Shown here in pieces: positions 26,331 through 35,194 of a stretch of DNA of 64,000 nucleotides. Every line of letters starts with the position of its first letter. The first letter of the stretch is position 1. Below the pieces are notes generated by a model. It was not told where the DNA came from. It searched no databases and worked only from the letters and a program-made list of their open reading frames with translations. This stretch comes from Lonepinella koalarum. Lineage in GTDB: Bacteria; Pseudomonadota; Gammaproteobacteria; Enterobacterales; Pasteurellaceae. The DNA is taken from positions 1,984,001 to 2,048,000 of the forward strand of contig NZ_CP170642.1 of assembly GCF_042926695.1 (NCBI RefSeq), read 5' to 3'. The position numbers and the translations under genes are program-made.

Positions 26331-27239
26331 ATGAAAATTGCTTGTGTAGGAATCGCTGTACAAGATAGAATCTACTATATTGAAAAGATGTTTTCCCAGA
26401 GTGGTAAATATGTATCCCATCATTACAAAGAAGTCGGTGGTGGACCTGCTGCTACCGCTGCCGTCACTATCGCCAAATTAGGCGGAAAAGTGGATTTTAT
26501 AGGTAGAGTGGGGGATGATTTTACGGGAAAGTCACTCCTGTCTGAGTTAGAAACCTATGGTGTGAATACTAAAACAACAAAAATATACAAAAATGCAAAA
26601 TCATCACAATCCGCTATTTTTGTTGATAATATGGGGGAAAGATTAATATGTAACTACCCAAGCCCTGACTTATTAGAAAACACAAAATGGTTAAATTCTA
26701 TAGATTTTTCACAATATAATATCATTTTATGTGATGTTCGCTGGCATAAAGGAACATTGTATTGCTTAAAAAAAGCTCAAGAGCTAAATATAACGACTGT
26801 ATTAGATGCAGATATAACACCACAAAGTATCATTTCTCTTGTAAAACTTGCTGATTTTGCTGTATTTTCTGAACCTGGTTTATTAAAGATGTCAAAATAT
26901 AAAAATATTGATACTGCACTAGATTATGCAAATAATATTTGTAAAGGCAATGTGTACGTCACTCTTGGTGAAAAAGGCTGTAACTGGCTTGAAAATAATC
27001 AAATCAAACATCATAATGGTTTTAAGGTCCAAGTTATTGATACGACAGGAGCTGGAGATGTATTTCATGGTGCATTTGCTTTTGCATTAGCTAATGGATA
27101 TTCTAGTGATAAACTAGTAGAATTCGCTAGCGCTGTAGCAGCGTTAAAATGTGAAGCACCAGGTGGGAGAGAGGGTATTCCTAATTTAGAACAAGTGAAT
27201 ATTTTTCTGGAATCAAAAAATAACAATTTACTAAAGTGA
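26331..27239 (+). CDS. yihV: 6-deoxy-6-sulfofructose kinase (YihV)
   Basis: YihV phosphorylates sulfofructose to sulfofructose-1-phosphate with ATP. The 302-residue PfkB/ribokinase-family protein aligns with E. coli YihV end to end. Visible features are EVGGGPAATAAV at the substrate lid, the C-terminal ATP/anion-hole motif DTTGAGDVFHGA with catalytic Asp243, and the sulfonate-recognition set Lys26 (SGKYV), Asn108 (ICNYPSPD) and Arg137 (DVRWH). GGAGG precedes the ATG. The downstream regulator gene begins 3 bases after the stop, so the two are co-transcribed. Confidence 0.95.
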   Translation: MKIACVGIAVQDRIYYIEKMFSQSGKYVSHHYKEVGGGPAATAAVTIAKLGGKVDFIGRVGDDFTGKSLLSELETYGVNTKTTKIYKNAKSSQSAIFVDNMGERLICNYPSPDLLENTKWLNSIDFSQYNIILCDVRWHKGTLYCLKKAQELNITTVLDADITPQSIISLVKLADFAVFSEPGLLKMSKYKNIDTALDYANNICKGNVYVTLGEKGCNWLENNQIKHHNGFKVQVIDTTGAGDVFHGAFAFALANGYSSDKLVEFASAVAALKCEAPGGREGIPNLEQVNIFLESKNNNLLK

Positions 27240-27242
27240 AAT

Positions 27243-28043
27243 ATGACGATTAATACTATTAAATACACCGAGTTAACTGGCAACCCCAGACACGATAAAT
27301 TAATTTCTTTAGTGCAATCTAATGGTTATATAAGTAATGAAGAATTAGCTCACACTCTGGGTGTTACAACACAAACAATTAGACGAGACATAAAAACACT
27401 TAGTCAAAATGGTTTTATTTCCCGCCATCATGGTGGAGCTGGTAGAGTATCTAGCATTACGAATACAGAATTTTCAATACGGGAAACGATACATACTGAA
27501 GAAAAAACGTTGATCGCAAATGAAATATCAAATTACATTTTAGATGGCTCTACGTTATTTATCACGATTGGTACCACTGTAGAATTTATAGCAAGAGCGC
27601 TAGAATCGAAAAATAATCTACGTATTATTACGAACAGTTTAAGAGTGGCTAACCTATTATATATAAACAAAAATTTTGAAGTAATCACGGTGGGTGGAAT
27701 GTTGCGCTCTCATAACGGTGGTATTATTGGTCCGAATGTTGTTTCTTTTATTAATCACTTTAGAGCTGACTATCTGATTACGAGTCTTGGCGCAATTGCA
27801 AACGATGGCACTTTGCTTGACTTCGATATAAACGAGGTGGCTGTTGTGAAAGCGATGTTACATAATTCTAAGAAAGTTTTAATCGCCGCAGACCACTCCA
27901 AATTCCATACATCTGCCGCCGTTGAAATAGACACACTGAGAAACAACATGGTATTATTTACTGATGAAAAACCGCCAACAGAAATAATGCGAATAATAAG
28001 AGAAAAAAAAGTAGAACTTCATACTGTAAAAAAACATATTTAA
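27243..28043 (+). CDS. csqR: CsqR (YihW), DeoR-family regulator of sulfoquinovose use
   Basis: In E. coli CsqR represses the yih genes and is released by SQ or its glycerol glycoside. The 266-residue protein has an N-terminal DeoR helix-turn-helix (about 20-70: YISNEELAHTLGVTTQTIRR) followed by RHHGGAGRVSS. Its C-terminal sugar-phosphate-isomerase-like effector domain includes ITIGTTVEFIARAL, RIITNSLRVANLL, GGMLRSHNGGIIGP and ADHSKFHTSAAVEI. It closely resembles YihW and is coupled to yihV as in E. coli. Likely targets here are the direct repeats at 26198-26237 and perhaps the TRAP promoter. Confidence 0.93.
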   Translation: MTINTIKYTELTGNPRHDKLISLVQSNGYISNEELAHTLGVTTQTIRRDIKTLSQNGFISRHHGGAGRVSSITNTEFSIRETIHTEEKTLIANEISNYILDGSTLFITIGTTVEFIARALESKNNLRIITNSLRVANLLYINKNFEVITVGGMLRSHNGGIIGPNVVSFINHFRADYLITSLGAIANDGTLLDFDINEVAVVKAMLHNSKKVLIAADHSKFHTSAAVEIDTLRNNMVLFTDEKPPTEIMRIIREKKVELHTVKKHI

Positions 28044-28218
28044 GATTAAATCAATAAATTTTTACCAAATATTACCCAATATATAAACCTTATAACTGTA
28101 TTGGAAATATCCGCATTATTTTATACCATATATCATCAATGTCTTTCATTTTGTACTGAAAGTGATGGTAAAATACCTTGTATTATCAAGAACAATTTGG
28201 TTTATTGTTCCTTTGTAG

Positions 28219-28320
28219 TTTGATGGCATCAAGAACTACCATTTTGCTAATCATGCAAGAAATAAGGCTGATAAACGTTTCGAATGGGAATATTACAGTT
28301 TATTTAAACAAGCGATGTAA
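28219..28320 (+). pseudogene. Remnant of an unidentified gene between csqR and the TRAP genes
   Basis: An open stretch encodes DGIKNYHFANHARNKADKRF followed by EWEYYSLFKQAM and a stop. It has no start codon, and a stop codon lies just upstream. The preceding 28145-28220 is also open in another frame (ESDGKIPCIIKNNLVYCS), as if a frameshift separated them. The composition looks protein-coding but I do not recognise the parent gene. The rest of the 28044-28535 gap is AT-rich, with homopolymer A/T runs, the CRP site and the TRAP promoter. Confidence 0.4.
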
Positions 28321-28446
28321 GATCTGCAAGATTTTGTGATCTTTTATCCCCCCATACATCTTTCCTCCATCCTTTCTCCAAATCGCCTCTAAAAAACGCA
28401 TAAAACCGAAAAAAAAAGAAAAAAAAATTACACAAATTTGTTTTTT

Positions 28447-28489
28447 TGTGATCTCCATCACTTTTTTTTATCAAAATTAATGGTAATAT
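28447..28489 (+). promoter_or_regulatory. CRP-dependent promoter of the TRAP transporter genes
   Basis: TGTGATCTCCATCACT (28447-28462) is a strong CRP site. An extended -10 TGGTAATAT ends at 28489, predicting a start near 28496, exactly 41.5 bases from the CRP centre (class II). CTTTTTTTTATCA (28461-28473), also found at the yihU promoter, lies between the CRP site and the -10, a good position for a repressor. Confidence 0.7.
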
Positions 28490-28535
28490 GCCTAACATCA
28501 AAATCTCGTTTAACGACCTAAACAAGGAGATGTCA

Positions 28536-29048
28536 ATGATATTAAAGAACATAGAAAACATACTTGCAAAAGTAAACGAACCTATTGCAAACACGGGAAA
28601 AAGAATAGCTGGATTACTATTGATAATGATGACATCTATCGTTTTACTACAAGTTTTCTACCGTTATTTATTGGGTTCCCCCTTAACCTGGACGGATGAG
28701 TTATCAAGTTATTTGATGATTTATATGACATATTTATGTTTACCTTTAATCTATTTAACAGATCAAAACATAGCGATGACTTTTTTGGTAGAGAAAATTA
28801 AAGGTAAAAGAATATCTCACTTGGTAATGTTTTTTGTTCATATTTTTGCATTATTAACTATAGTAGTATGGATTTATTTTGGTTGGGTTTTCTTTCTTAA
28901 AGGAAACGTAATGGCTAATAGTCTTCCTTTCAAAATGTATTACATTTATCTAGTTCCACCATTACTATTTTGTATAACCCTATTACAAGTAATGCAAAAA
29001 ATCATTTCTGAATTAAATAACTTCATAAATTATCAAAAAATTAATTAA
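28536..29048 (+). CDS. TRAP transporter small permease subunit (DctQ-type)
   Basis: A 170-residue membrane protein with four predicted helices and the DctQ-type motif RYLLGSPLTWTDELSSYLMIY. It partners the large subunit encoded next and the periplasmic receptor encoded last. Start 28536 is chosen because AAGGAG ends 6 bases upstream; in-frame ATGs at 28488 and 28530 lack usable ribosome sites. The TRAP genes follow csqR on the same strand. E. coli uses the GPH-family YihO for SQ uptake and no YihO is present, so this transporter probably imports SQ or its glycosides using a sodium gradient. That substrate assignment is inferred from context. Confidence 0.9.
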   Translation: MILKNIENILAKVNEPIANTGKRIAGLLLIMMTSIVLLQVFYRYLLGSPLTWTDELSSYLMIYMTYLCLPLIYLTDQNIAMTFLVEKIKGKRISHLVMFFVHIFALLTIVVWIYFGWVFFLKGNVMANSLPFKMYYIYLVPPLLFCITLLQVMQKIISELNNFINYQKIN

Positions 29049-29062
29049 AGAGGGCGTTGGTT

Positions 29063-30352
<1,290 letters not shown>

Positions 30353-30418
30353 TATCAAATAAAAAATATTATCCATTTCCATTAATTAATAATTTTTATC
30401 AATCGCGAGGACATTATT

Positions 30419-31468
30419 ATGAAAATTAAAAAATCAATTTTAATCAGTACATTTTTATTAACTATCGGAGCAGCTCAGGCAGCACAATATAAATTGACTG
30501 TTCCTATTGTGACAAATTTAGACAGTTATAATTATCAATCATTATTAGTTTTTAAAAATATAGCTGAATCTCATTCAAATGGTGAGATTTCTGTTGAAAT
30601 TTATCCTAGCGGACAACTTTGTGGTAATGCCAAAGAATGTTTGGCGGGTGTTCAGTCAGGAATGTTTGATTATTTTCAAACGACAGTTCCTGAGTTAGCT
30701 AATTACTGGCAATCTATAGAAAGCTTCGATTTGCCCTATTTATTACCGAATGATCGTGTTGCGGAATGTGTGTATGATAATCAAGATTTTATCGCCGAAG
30801 TTCGAGAAGGAATATTAGGAAAAACGCAAAATCTACGTTTAATGATGATTTCAAACTCGGGAGGATGGCGTAATTTTGCTACAACCAAAAAAGTAATTCA
30901 AAAACCAGAAGATCTAAAAGGTCTTAAATTAAGAACGGTTCCAGCTGCAATACAACAGGAATTAGTAAAAACATTAGGTGGCGCACCAACTCCTATTGCT
31001 TGGCCCGAAGTTTATACTGCTCTATCAACAGGGATGGTAGATGGTACCAAAAATGGTATTGTAGACATTGTTCAGATGAAATTTCATGAAAGCCTTAAAC
31101 ATATAACATTAGATGGACATGCTTATATGGGAGGAGCTTGGTTAATGAATAATGACAAATTTAATTCATTACCAGATAATCTGAAAAAAGTGATCCTAGA
31201 CGCTGTTATTGCACAAAATCAATATTTAAGATCCTATCCTAAGTGGCAAGAATTTAATGCTTATGAAGAATTCAAAAAAGCTGGTGGAAAGATATACAAT
31301 CCAACAACAGAAGAAAAAGAAGCCTTTAAAAAGGCTACGATGCCAATACGAGATAATTATCTAAATAAAGCAAATGAAGATGGTAAAAAATGGTTAACCA
31401 AGTTTGAACAACAAATTCATTTTTGTGAGACTAAAATAAGCAAAGAAGATCAGGAGGCTCTCAAATAA
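30419..31468 (+). CDS. TRAP transporter periplasmic solute receptor (DctP-type)
   Basis: A 349-residue extracytoplasmic binding protein. Residues 1-21 form a Sec signal peptide (KKS then hydrophobic core, cleavage after AQA). The DctP fold shows SNGEISVEIYPSGQL, DLKGLKLRTVPA, whose Arg normally salt-bridges the ligand anion, and AWPEVYTALSTGMVDGTKNG. Two cysteines in QLCGNAKEC plus two more (VAECV, HFCET) are unusual and could form disulfides. A strongly anionic ligand such as a sulfonate would suit the conserved Arg, but the specificity cannot be read from sequence. A terminator follows. Confidence 0.92.
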   Translation: MKIKKSILISTFLLTIGAAQAAQYKLTVPIVTNLDSYNYQSLLVFKNIAESHSNGEISVEIYPSGQLCGNAKECLAGVQSGMFDYFQTTVPELANYWQSIESFDLPYLLPNDRVAECVYDNQDFIAEVREGILGKTQNLRLMMISNSGGWRNFATTKKVIQKPEDLKGLKLRTVPAAIQQELVKTLGGAPTPIAWPEVYTALSTGMVDGTKNGIVDIVQMKFHESLKHITLDGHAYMGGAWLMNNDKFNSLPDNLKKVILDAVIAQNQYLRSYPKWQEFNAYEEFKKAGGKIYNPTTEEKEAFKKATMPIRDNYLNKANEDGKKWLTKFEQQIHFCETKISKEDQEALK

Positions 31469-31635
31469 GAAAAGTACTTTTGAACGGATCGGAAAAATTA
31501 GACATCTATTTCAAGGTCTAACAACGGTGGATGTTATATCGAACTCAGTCCTTTTAATTTTAAAGCAAAGATAGTGAGTTTTTGCTATTTTTCTTTTTTG
31601 GCATAATAGATAAAATAGTTTAATAGGTAAAATCA

Positions 31636-31671
31636 AAAACCACGTTTGTTTAAAAACTTACGTGGTTTTAG
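31636..31671. terminator. Terminator between the TRAP operon and the TIM-barrel gene
   Basis: AAAACCACGT (31636-31645) pairs with ACGTGGTTTT (31660-31669), with A-rich and T-rich flanks, so it can act in both directions between the convergent genes. Confidence 0.8.
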
Positions 31672-31729
31672 TTTAATGAAATTAACCTACTAACGAATTG
31701 ATATTTAGCTTTATCGCTAATTCAATACT

Positions 31730-32560
31730 TTATTTTTTAATCGCTTTGAAAGCCGCAGTTTGAGTTGTCATTCCACGCTCAGATGCTAAACGCTCAATTG
31801 ATGATGCGCCAAAGAAACCGTCAATTTCAGGGACTTTTTTAATTACATATTCCGCATCTTCTGGATCTGCAATAGGTCCGCCATGGCAAATTACAAGAAT
31901 TTCCGGATTTACTTTTCTGCCTGCACTAATAATTTCTCGGATAATTTCACAACAATCATCAAGGGTTAATGCAGTTTCCGCACCAATTGAACCTTTTGTT
32001 GTTAAGCCTAAATGTGCAACCAAAATATCTGCCCCTGCTTCTGCCATTGCTGCCGCTTGTTCTGCGTCAAAAACGTAAGGACAAGTGAGCATATCTAATT
32101 TATGAGCTTCACGGATCATTTCCACTTCTAAACCATAGCCCATACCCGTTTCTTCTAAATTAGCACGAAATTTACCGTCAATTAAACCGACCGTAGGAAA
32201 GTTTTGAACGCCATTGAAGCCTTGCTCTTTTAATTGTTTTAAAAATAAATCCATAACACGGAATGGATCTGTCCCACAAACCCCGGCAAGCACAGGCGTA
32301 TCTTTTACAATAGGGAGGACTTCTGCACCCATTTCTTGTACAATTTTATTAGCATCGCCATATGCTAAAAGACCAGATAACGAACCACGTCCAGCCATTC
32401 TAAAACGACCAGAGTTATAAATAATCAGCATATCTGCACCACCTTTTTCACTACACTTAGCAGTAATACCAGTGCCCGCACCTACACCAACAAGAATTTT
32501 ACCATTAGCAACTTCATTTCTGAATTTTGCCATAATTTCTGTACGAGTCATTCTATTCAT
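31730..32560 (-). CDS. TIM-barrel protein of the PEP-hydrolase-like family (PF09370 type)
   Basis: A 276-residue (beta/alpha)8 protein related to the phosphoenolpyruvate mutase/hydrolase superfamily. Characteristic stretches are VGVGAGTGITAKCSEKGGAD, RMAGRGSLSG, VAHLGLTTKGSIGA and VICHGGPIADPEDAEYV. It lies 17 bases after the UPF0261 gene and is clearly co-transcribed with it. The two families are fused in plant Tm-1 proteins. AGGAG lies 8 bases before the ATG. The reaction is not known; hydrolysis or lyase chemistry on a small carboxylate is plausible from the superfamily. No link to sulfonates is demonstrated. Confidence 0.88.
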   Translation of the reverse strand: MNRMTRTEIMAKFRNEVANGKILVGVGAGTGITAKCSEKGGADMLIIYNSGRFRMAGRGSLSGLLAYGDANKIVQEMGAEVLPIVKDTPVLAGVCGTDPFRVMDLFLKQLKEQGFNGVQNFPTVGLIDGKFRANLEETGMGYGLEVEMIREAHKLDMLTCPYVFDAEQAAAMAEAGADILVAHLGLTTKGSIGAETALTLDDCCEIIREIISAGRKVNPEILVICHGGPIADPEDAEYVIKKVPEIDGFFGASSIERLASERGMTTQTAAFKAIKK

Positions 32561-32577
32561 AGTGGAATCTCCTAGAT

Positions 32578-33801
32578 TTAATTTGATGAGTTTATTAATT
32601 CAATAAGTTTTTGTGCTGCAGTTTCAGCAAAAACTTGATCATTGATGTGATTATTCATTTCAACGACTTCAACAACCGATGGATTTACGCCATTCTTCAA
32701 GGTATCAAATAAAGCTTTTCGTTCATTAATCCCTTCAAAAATTTGGTTTTCGGCATCAATAGATGAAAGACCTTGTAGTGGTAACATTAAAATAGTTTTG
32801 CGTGATGACATATTTAATTTTTCAACTAATTTGTTACCCACTTGGATAATTTCTTGTTCAGTGGTTCGCATTAAAGTAACCGTTGGATTATGGCGGTAAA
32901 ATAGGCGATCTTTGAAACAATTCGGTATAGTATCAAAAGGTCCAAAATTAACCATATCCAACGCTCCAACAGACATCACTTGTGGAACGCCATGTTTAGC
33001 TGCCGCTTCACAACGATTTGGTCCGGCATTTAATACACCACCGACAATCTCATCACACCATTCTGTTGTAGTTAAATCTAATACACCTTTAAAAAAACCA
33101 GTACTAATTAAGCTATCCATGGTTCTCCCACCTGTGCCAGTAGCGTGAAAGACTAAAACTTCATAACCACGTTGTTCAAGATAATTTTTAGCATAATTGA
33201 TACAAGGTGTGGTCACACCAAACATGGTTGCAGCAATAAGCGGTTTACTCTGTTCTAAATCGCCTTTTAATTGATCTTTAAGTCCTACCATTCCTGCAAT
33301 AGTTAAGATAGCATTTCTAAAAATAGTTTTAGAAATTTGATTAAGTCCTGCAACATCTACAATTGAAGGGATCATAACAATATCACTAGCTCCTACATAT
33401 TGTGCAACATTACCCGATGCCATAGTTGAAACCATTACCTTAGGTACCCCAATAGGTAAGGCTCGCATCGCTGGTGTTACTAACGATGTACCACCCGATC
33501 CACCAAAAGAGATAATACCATCAAACTCACCTGCTGCATAAAGTTTAGGCACAAGAATTTCCATACCTTTAGACAATATCTCGGTAGCAAATGCTCGATC
33601 TTTTTTTCTTACAATATCTGCAATATCAGAACCTGCGTGCTGTGCAATATCCTTATTAGTTATATCCACTTCAAAATCAGGCTCAAATACCCCTGTATGG
33701 ATCATAAAAGGTTTAAACCCTAATTGTTCCACTAGACTTTTAACATACAAAAATTCTGTACCTTTTGTATCAAAAGTTCCTGCGATTGCGATAGTTTTCA
33801 T
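32578..33801 (-). CDS. UPF0261 / Tm-1-like ATP-binding protein
   Basis: A 407-residue protein of the UPF0261 family (PF06792), the ATP-binding half of tomato Tm-1. It shows the N-terminal nucleotide motif IAGTFDTKGTEFLYVK, ISFGGSGGTSLVTPAMRALPIGVPKVMVSTMASGNVAQYVG near residues 95-140, and VFHATGTGGRTMDSL near 220-235. The cellular function is unknown. It has a strong AAGGAGAG ribosome site and is followed at 17 bases by the TIM-barrel gene. Upstream lies the gene for an AraC regulator that contains a copy of the TIM barrel, so the three form one module. Confidence 0.88.
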   Translation of the reverse strand: MKTIAIAGTFDTKGTEFLYVKSLVEQLGFKPFMIHTGVFEPDFEVDITNKDIAQHAGSDIADIVRKKDRAFATEILSKGMEILVPKLYAAGEFDGIISFGGSGGTSLVTPAMRALPIGVPKVMVSTMASGNVAQYVGASDIVMIPSIVDVAGLNQISKTIFRNAILTIAGMVGLKDQLKGDLEQSKPLIAATMFGVTTPCINYAKNYLEQRGYEVLVFHATGTGGRTMDSLISTGFFKGVLDLTTTEWCDEIVGGVLNAGPNRCEAAAKHGVPQVMSVGALDMVNFGPFDTIPNCFKDRLFYRHNPTVTLMRTTEQEIIQVGNKLVEKLNMSSRKTILMLPLQGLSSIDAENQIFEGINERKALFDTLKNGVNPSVVEVVEMNNHINDQVFAETAAQKLIELINSSN

Positions 33802-33845
33802 AGAGCAACTCTCCTTTGGCTGAAAGCTAATTTACTTAAAAGAAA

Positions 33846-33884
33846 AGGGATAAAATCTTTTATTGATGTTAAGATTTTATCCCT
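33846..33884 (-). terminator. 14-bp perfect hairpin between the AraC-type regulator gene and the UPF0261 gene
   Basis: AGGGATAAAATCTT (33846-33859) and AAGATTTTATCCCT (33871-33884) flank an 11-base loop. Reading leftward from the regulator gene the stem is followed by TTTTCTTTT, so it fits a terminator or attenuator. Only 44 bases remain before the UPF0261 start, leaving little room for a separate promoter. Confidence 0.7.
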
Positions 33885-33914
33885 CTTATATAAAAATAAA
33901 ATGTGTTTATATTT

Positions 33915-35111
33915 TTAATTATTGTGTTTATATTCTCTCTTTCTATATTGAATTGCGGTTATTCCTGTTTTCTTTTTAAACATCTTGGAAAATTGAATAT
34001 CGTCCACATATCCCACAGCTTGAGCAATTTCCTTACAAGATATATTAGTCGATTTTAATAATTCTTTTGCTTTATTTATTCGATAACTGACTAAATAATC
34101 AATAAAAGATATACCCGTATCTTTCTTAAATTTAATACTTAAATACGATGGTGAAATATATAATAATAACGCCAACTCAGATAAATGAATATTTTTCATA
34201 TAATGCTGCTCTATATATTTTTTAACCTCTTCCGTATGATTACGCTGTTTATGTTTATTGAGTTGTTGAATTAAGAGAGCATTTTGTTGTTCATCTACAT
34301 AACTTTTAAAAATTTTCGTCATATTATAAATATCTTTTTCCATTGGTATGCGTTCAAAAATAGAACCTCCAATATACCCTTGACAACTAGTATTTTGATA
34401 AATATATTGCATATCCATAGGAGTATTTACTGTTCCTGAATAAATCATTCTTAATATATTTTCATTCTCTTGCTGGCAAATATTAAAGATACGTTCTGTT
34501 ATTCGTTTAGCGTCATTAAGAGAAATAAACTTTTTAGCACCAAGTTCTCCCCCCTTAGTCAAACCTAAATGAACACAAATAACATCAGCTCCTGCCTGTA
34601 ACATCTGCTGAGCTTGTTGTTCTGTACACACAAAAGCAATAGTAAATAAATCCAAAGAATGAGCGAGTTTTATTGCTTCAACTTCTTTTTGAAATGAATG
34701 CCCTTCTTTTGCTAAAACTTGACCAAATTTTCCATCAATTAATGCCATTGTAGGAAAATTGATAATACCTGAAAAACCATTTTGTTTAATTAATTGTAGA
34801 TATTTATTAAGACGAATCGTAGGATCTGTGGCAAATAAACCGAATAAGACTGGAGTTTGTTGAATAATAGGTAATAACTCCCTTGTACCTAACTCCATGA
34901 CAATTTCATTATTATTACTATAACATAAATAACTGGCATAAGAACCTCTTCCCATCATACGATATTTACCGGCACTAAGCGCCAATAAAAAATCGGCTCC
35001 GCCCTGAGTAGTATATTTAGCCGTTATTCCTGAACCTACTGCAGCACCAATAATATGTTCATTAATTTTGATTTTAGCTTGTAAAAAACGTAGGATATAT
35101 TCTCTGTCCAT
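33915..35111 (-). CDS. AraC-family regulator with an enzyme-derived TIM-barrel sensor domain
   Basis: Residues 1 to about 275 are a diverged copy of the TIM-barrel protein encoded at 31730-32560: compare IGAAVGSGITAKYTTQGGAD with VGVGAGTGITAKCSEKGGAD, RMMGRGSYAS with RMAGRGSLSG, and VHLGLTKGGELGA with AHLGLTTKGSIGA. Residues about 295-395 are an AraC-type double helix-turn-helix (NIHLSELALLLYISPSYLSIKFKKDTG; ISCKEIAQAVGYVDDIQFSKMFKKKTG). The enzyme's CHGG is replaced by YSGT, suggesting that catalysis is lost and ligand sensing kept. It probably controls the adjacent UPF0261/TIM-barrel pair in response to their substrate or product. Its start is only 27 bases from the rpoC terminator. Confidence 0.9.
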   Translation of the reverse strand: MDREYILRFLQAKIKINEHIIGAAVGSGITAKYTTQGGADFLLALSAGKYRMMGRGSYASYLCYSNNNEIVMELGTRELLPIIQQTPVLFGLFATDPTIRLNKYLQLIKQNGFSGIINFPTMALIDGKFGQVLAKEGHSFQKEVEAIKLAHSLDLFTIAFVCTEQQAQQMLQAGADVICVHLGLTKGGELGAKKFISLNDAKRITERIFNICQQENENILRMIYSGTVNTPMDMQYIYQNTSCQGYIGGSIFERIPMEKDIYNMTKIFKSYVDEQQNALLIQQLNKHKQRNHTEEVKKYIEQHYMKNIHLSELALLLYISPSYLSIKFKKDTGISFIDYLVSYRINKAKELLKSTNISCKEIAQAVGYVDDIQFSKMFKKKTGITAIQYRKREYKHNN

Positions 35112-35138
35112 GATTTTCTCTAACTGCTTAAACTAAAT

Positions 35139-35175
35139 AAAAAGCCCTTTTACTTTAACAAGCAAAGGGCTTTTT
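35139..35175 (-). terminator. rpoC terminator
   Basis: AAAAAGCCCTTT (35139-35150) pairs with AAAGGGCTTTTT (35164-35175); leftward from rpoC the stem ends in a U-run. It closes the rplKAJL-rpoBC transcription unit. Confidence 0.92.
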
Positions 35176-35194
35176 CGTCAATTTAAATCAACGA

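Noticed and set aside
28304..28594. Minus-strand open frame over the TRAP promoter
   Set aside because: Composed mainly of Phe and hydrophobic residues from poly-A/T tracts; it overlaps the CRP site and the start of the TRAP genes.
31685..31729. Second hairpin (TTAGC/GCTAA) as terminator of the TIM-barrel gene
   Set aside because: The stem is short and interrupted, and no U-run follows leftward; the stronger hairpin at 31636-31669 is sufficient.
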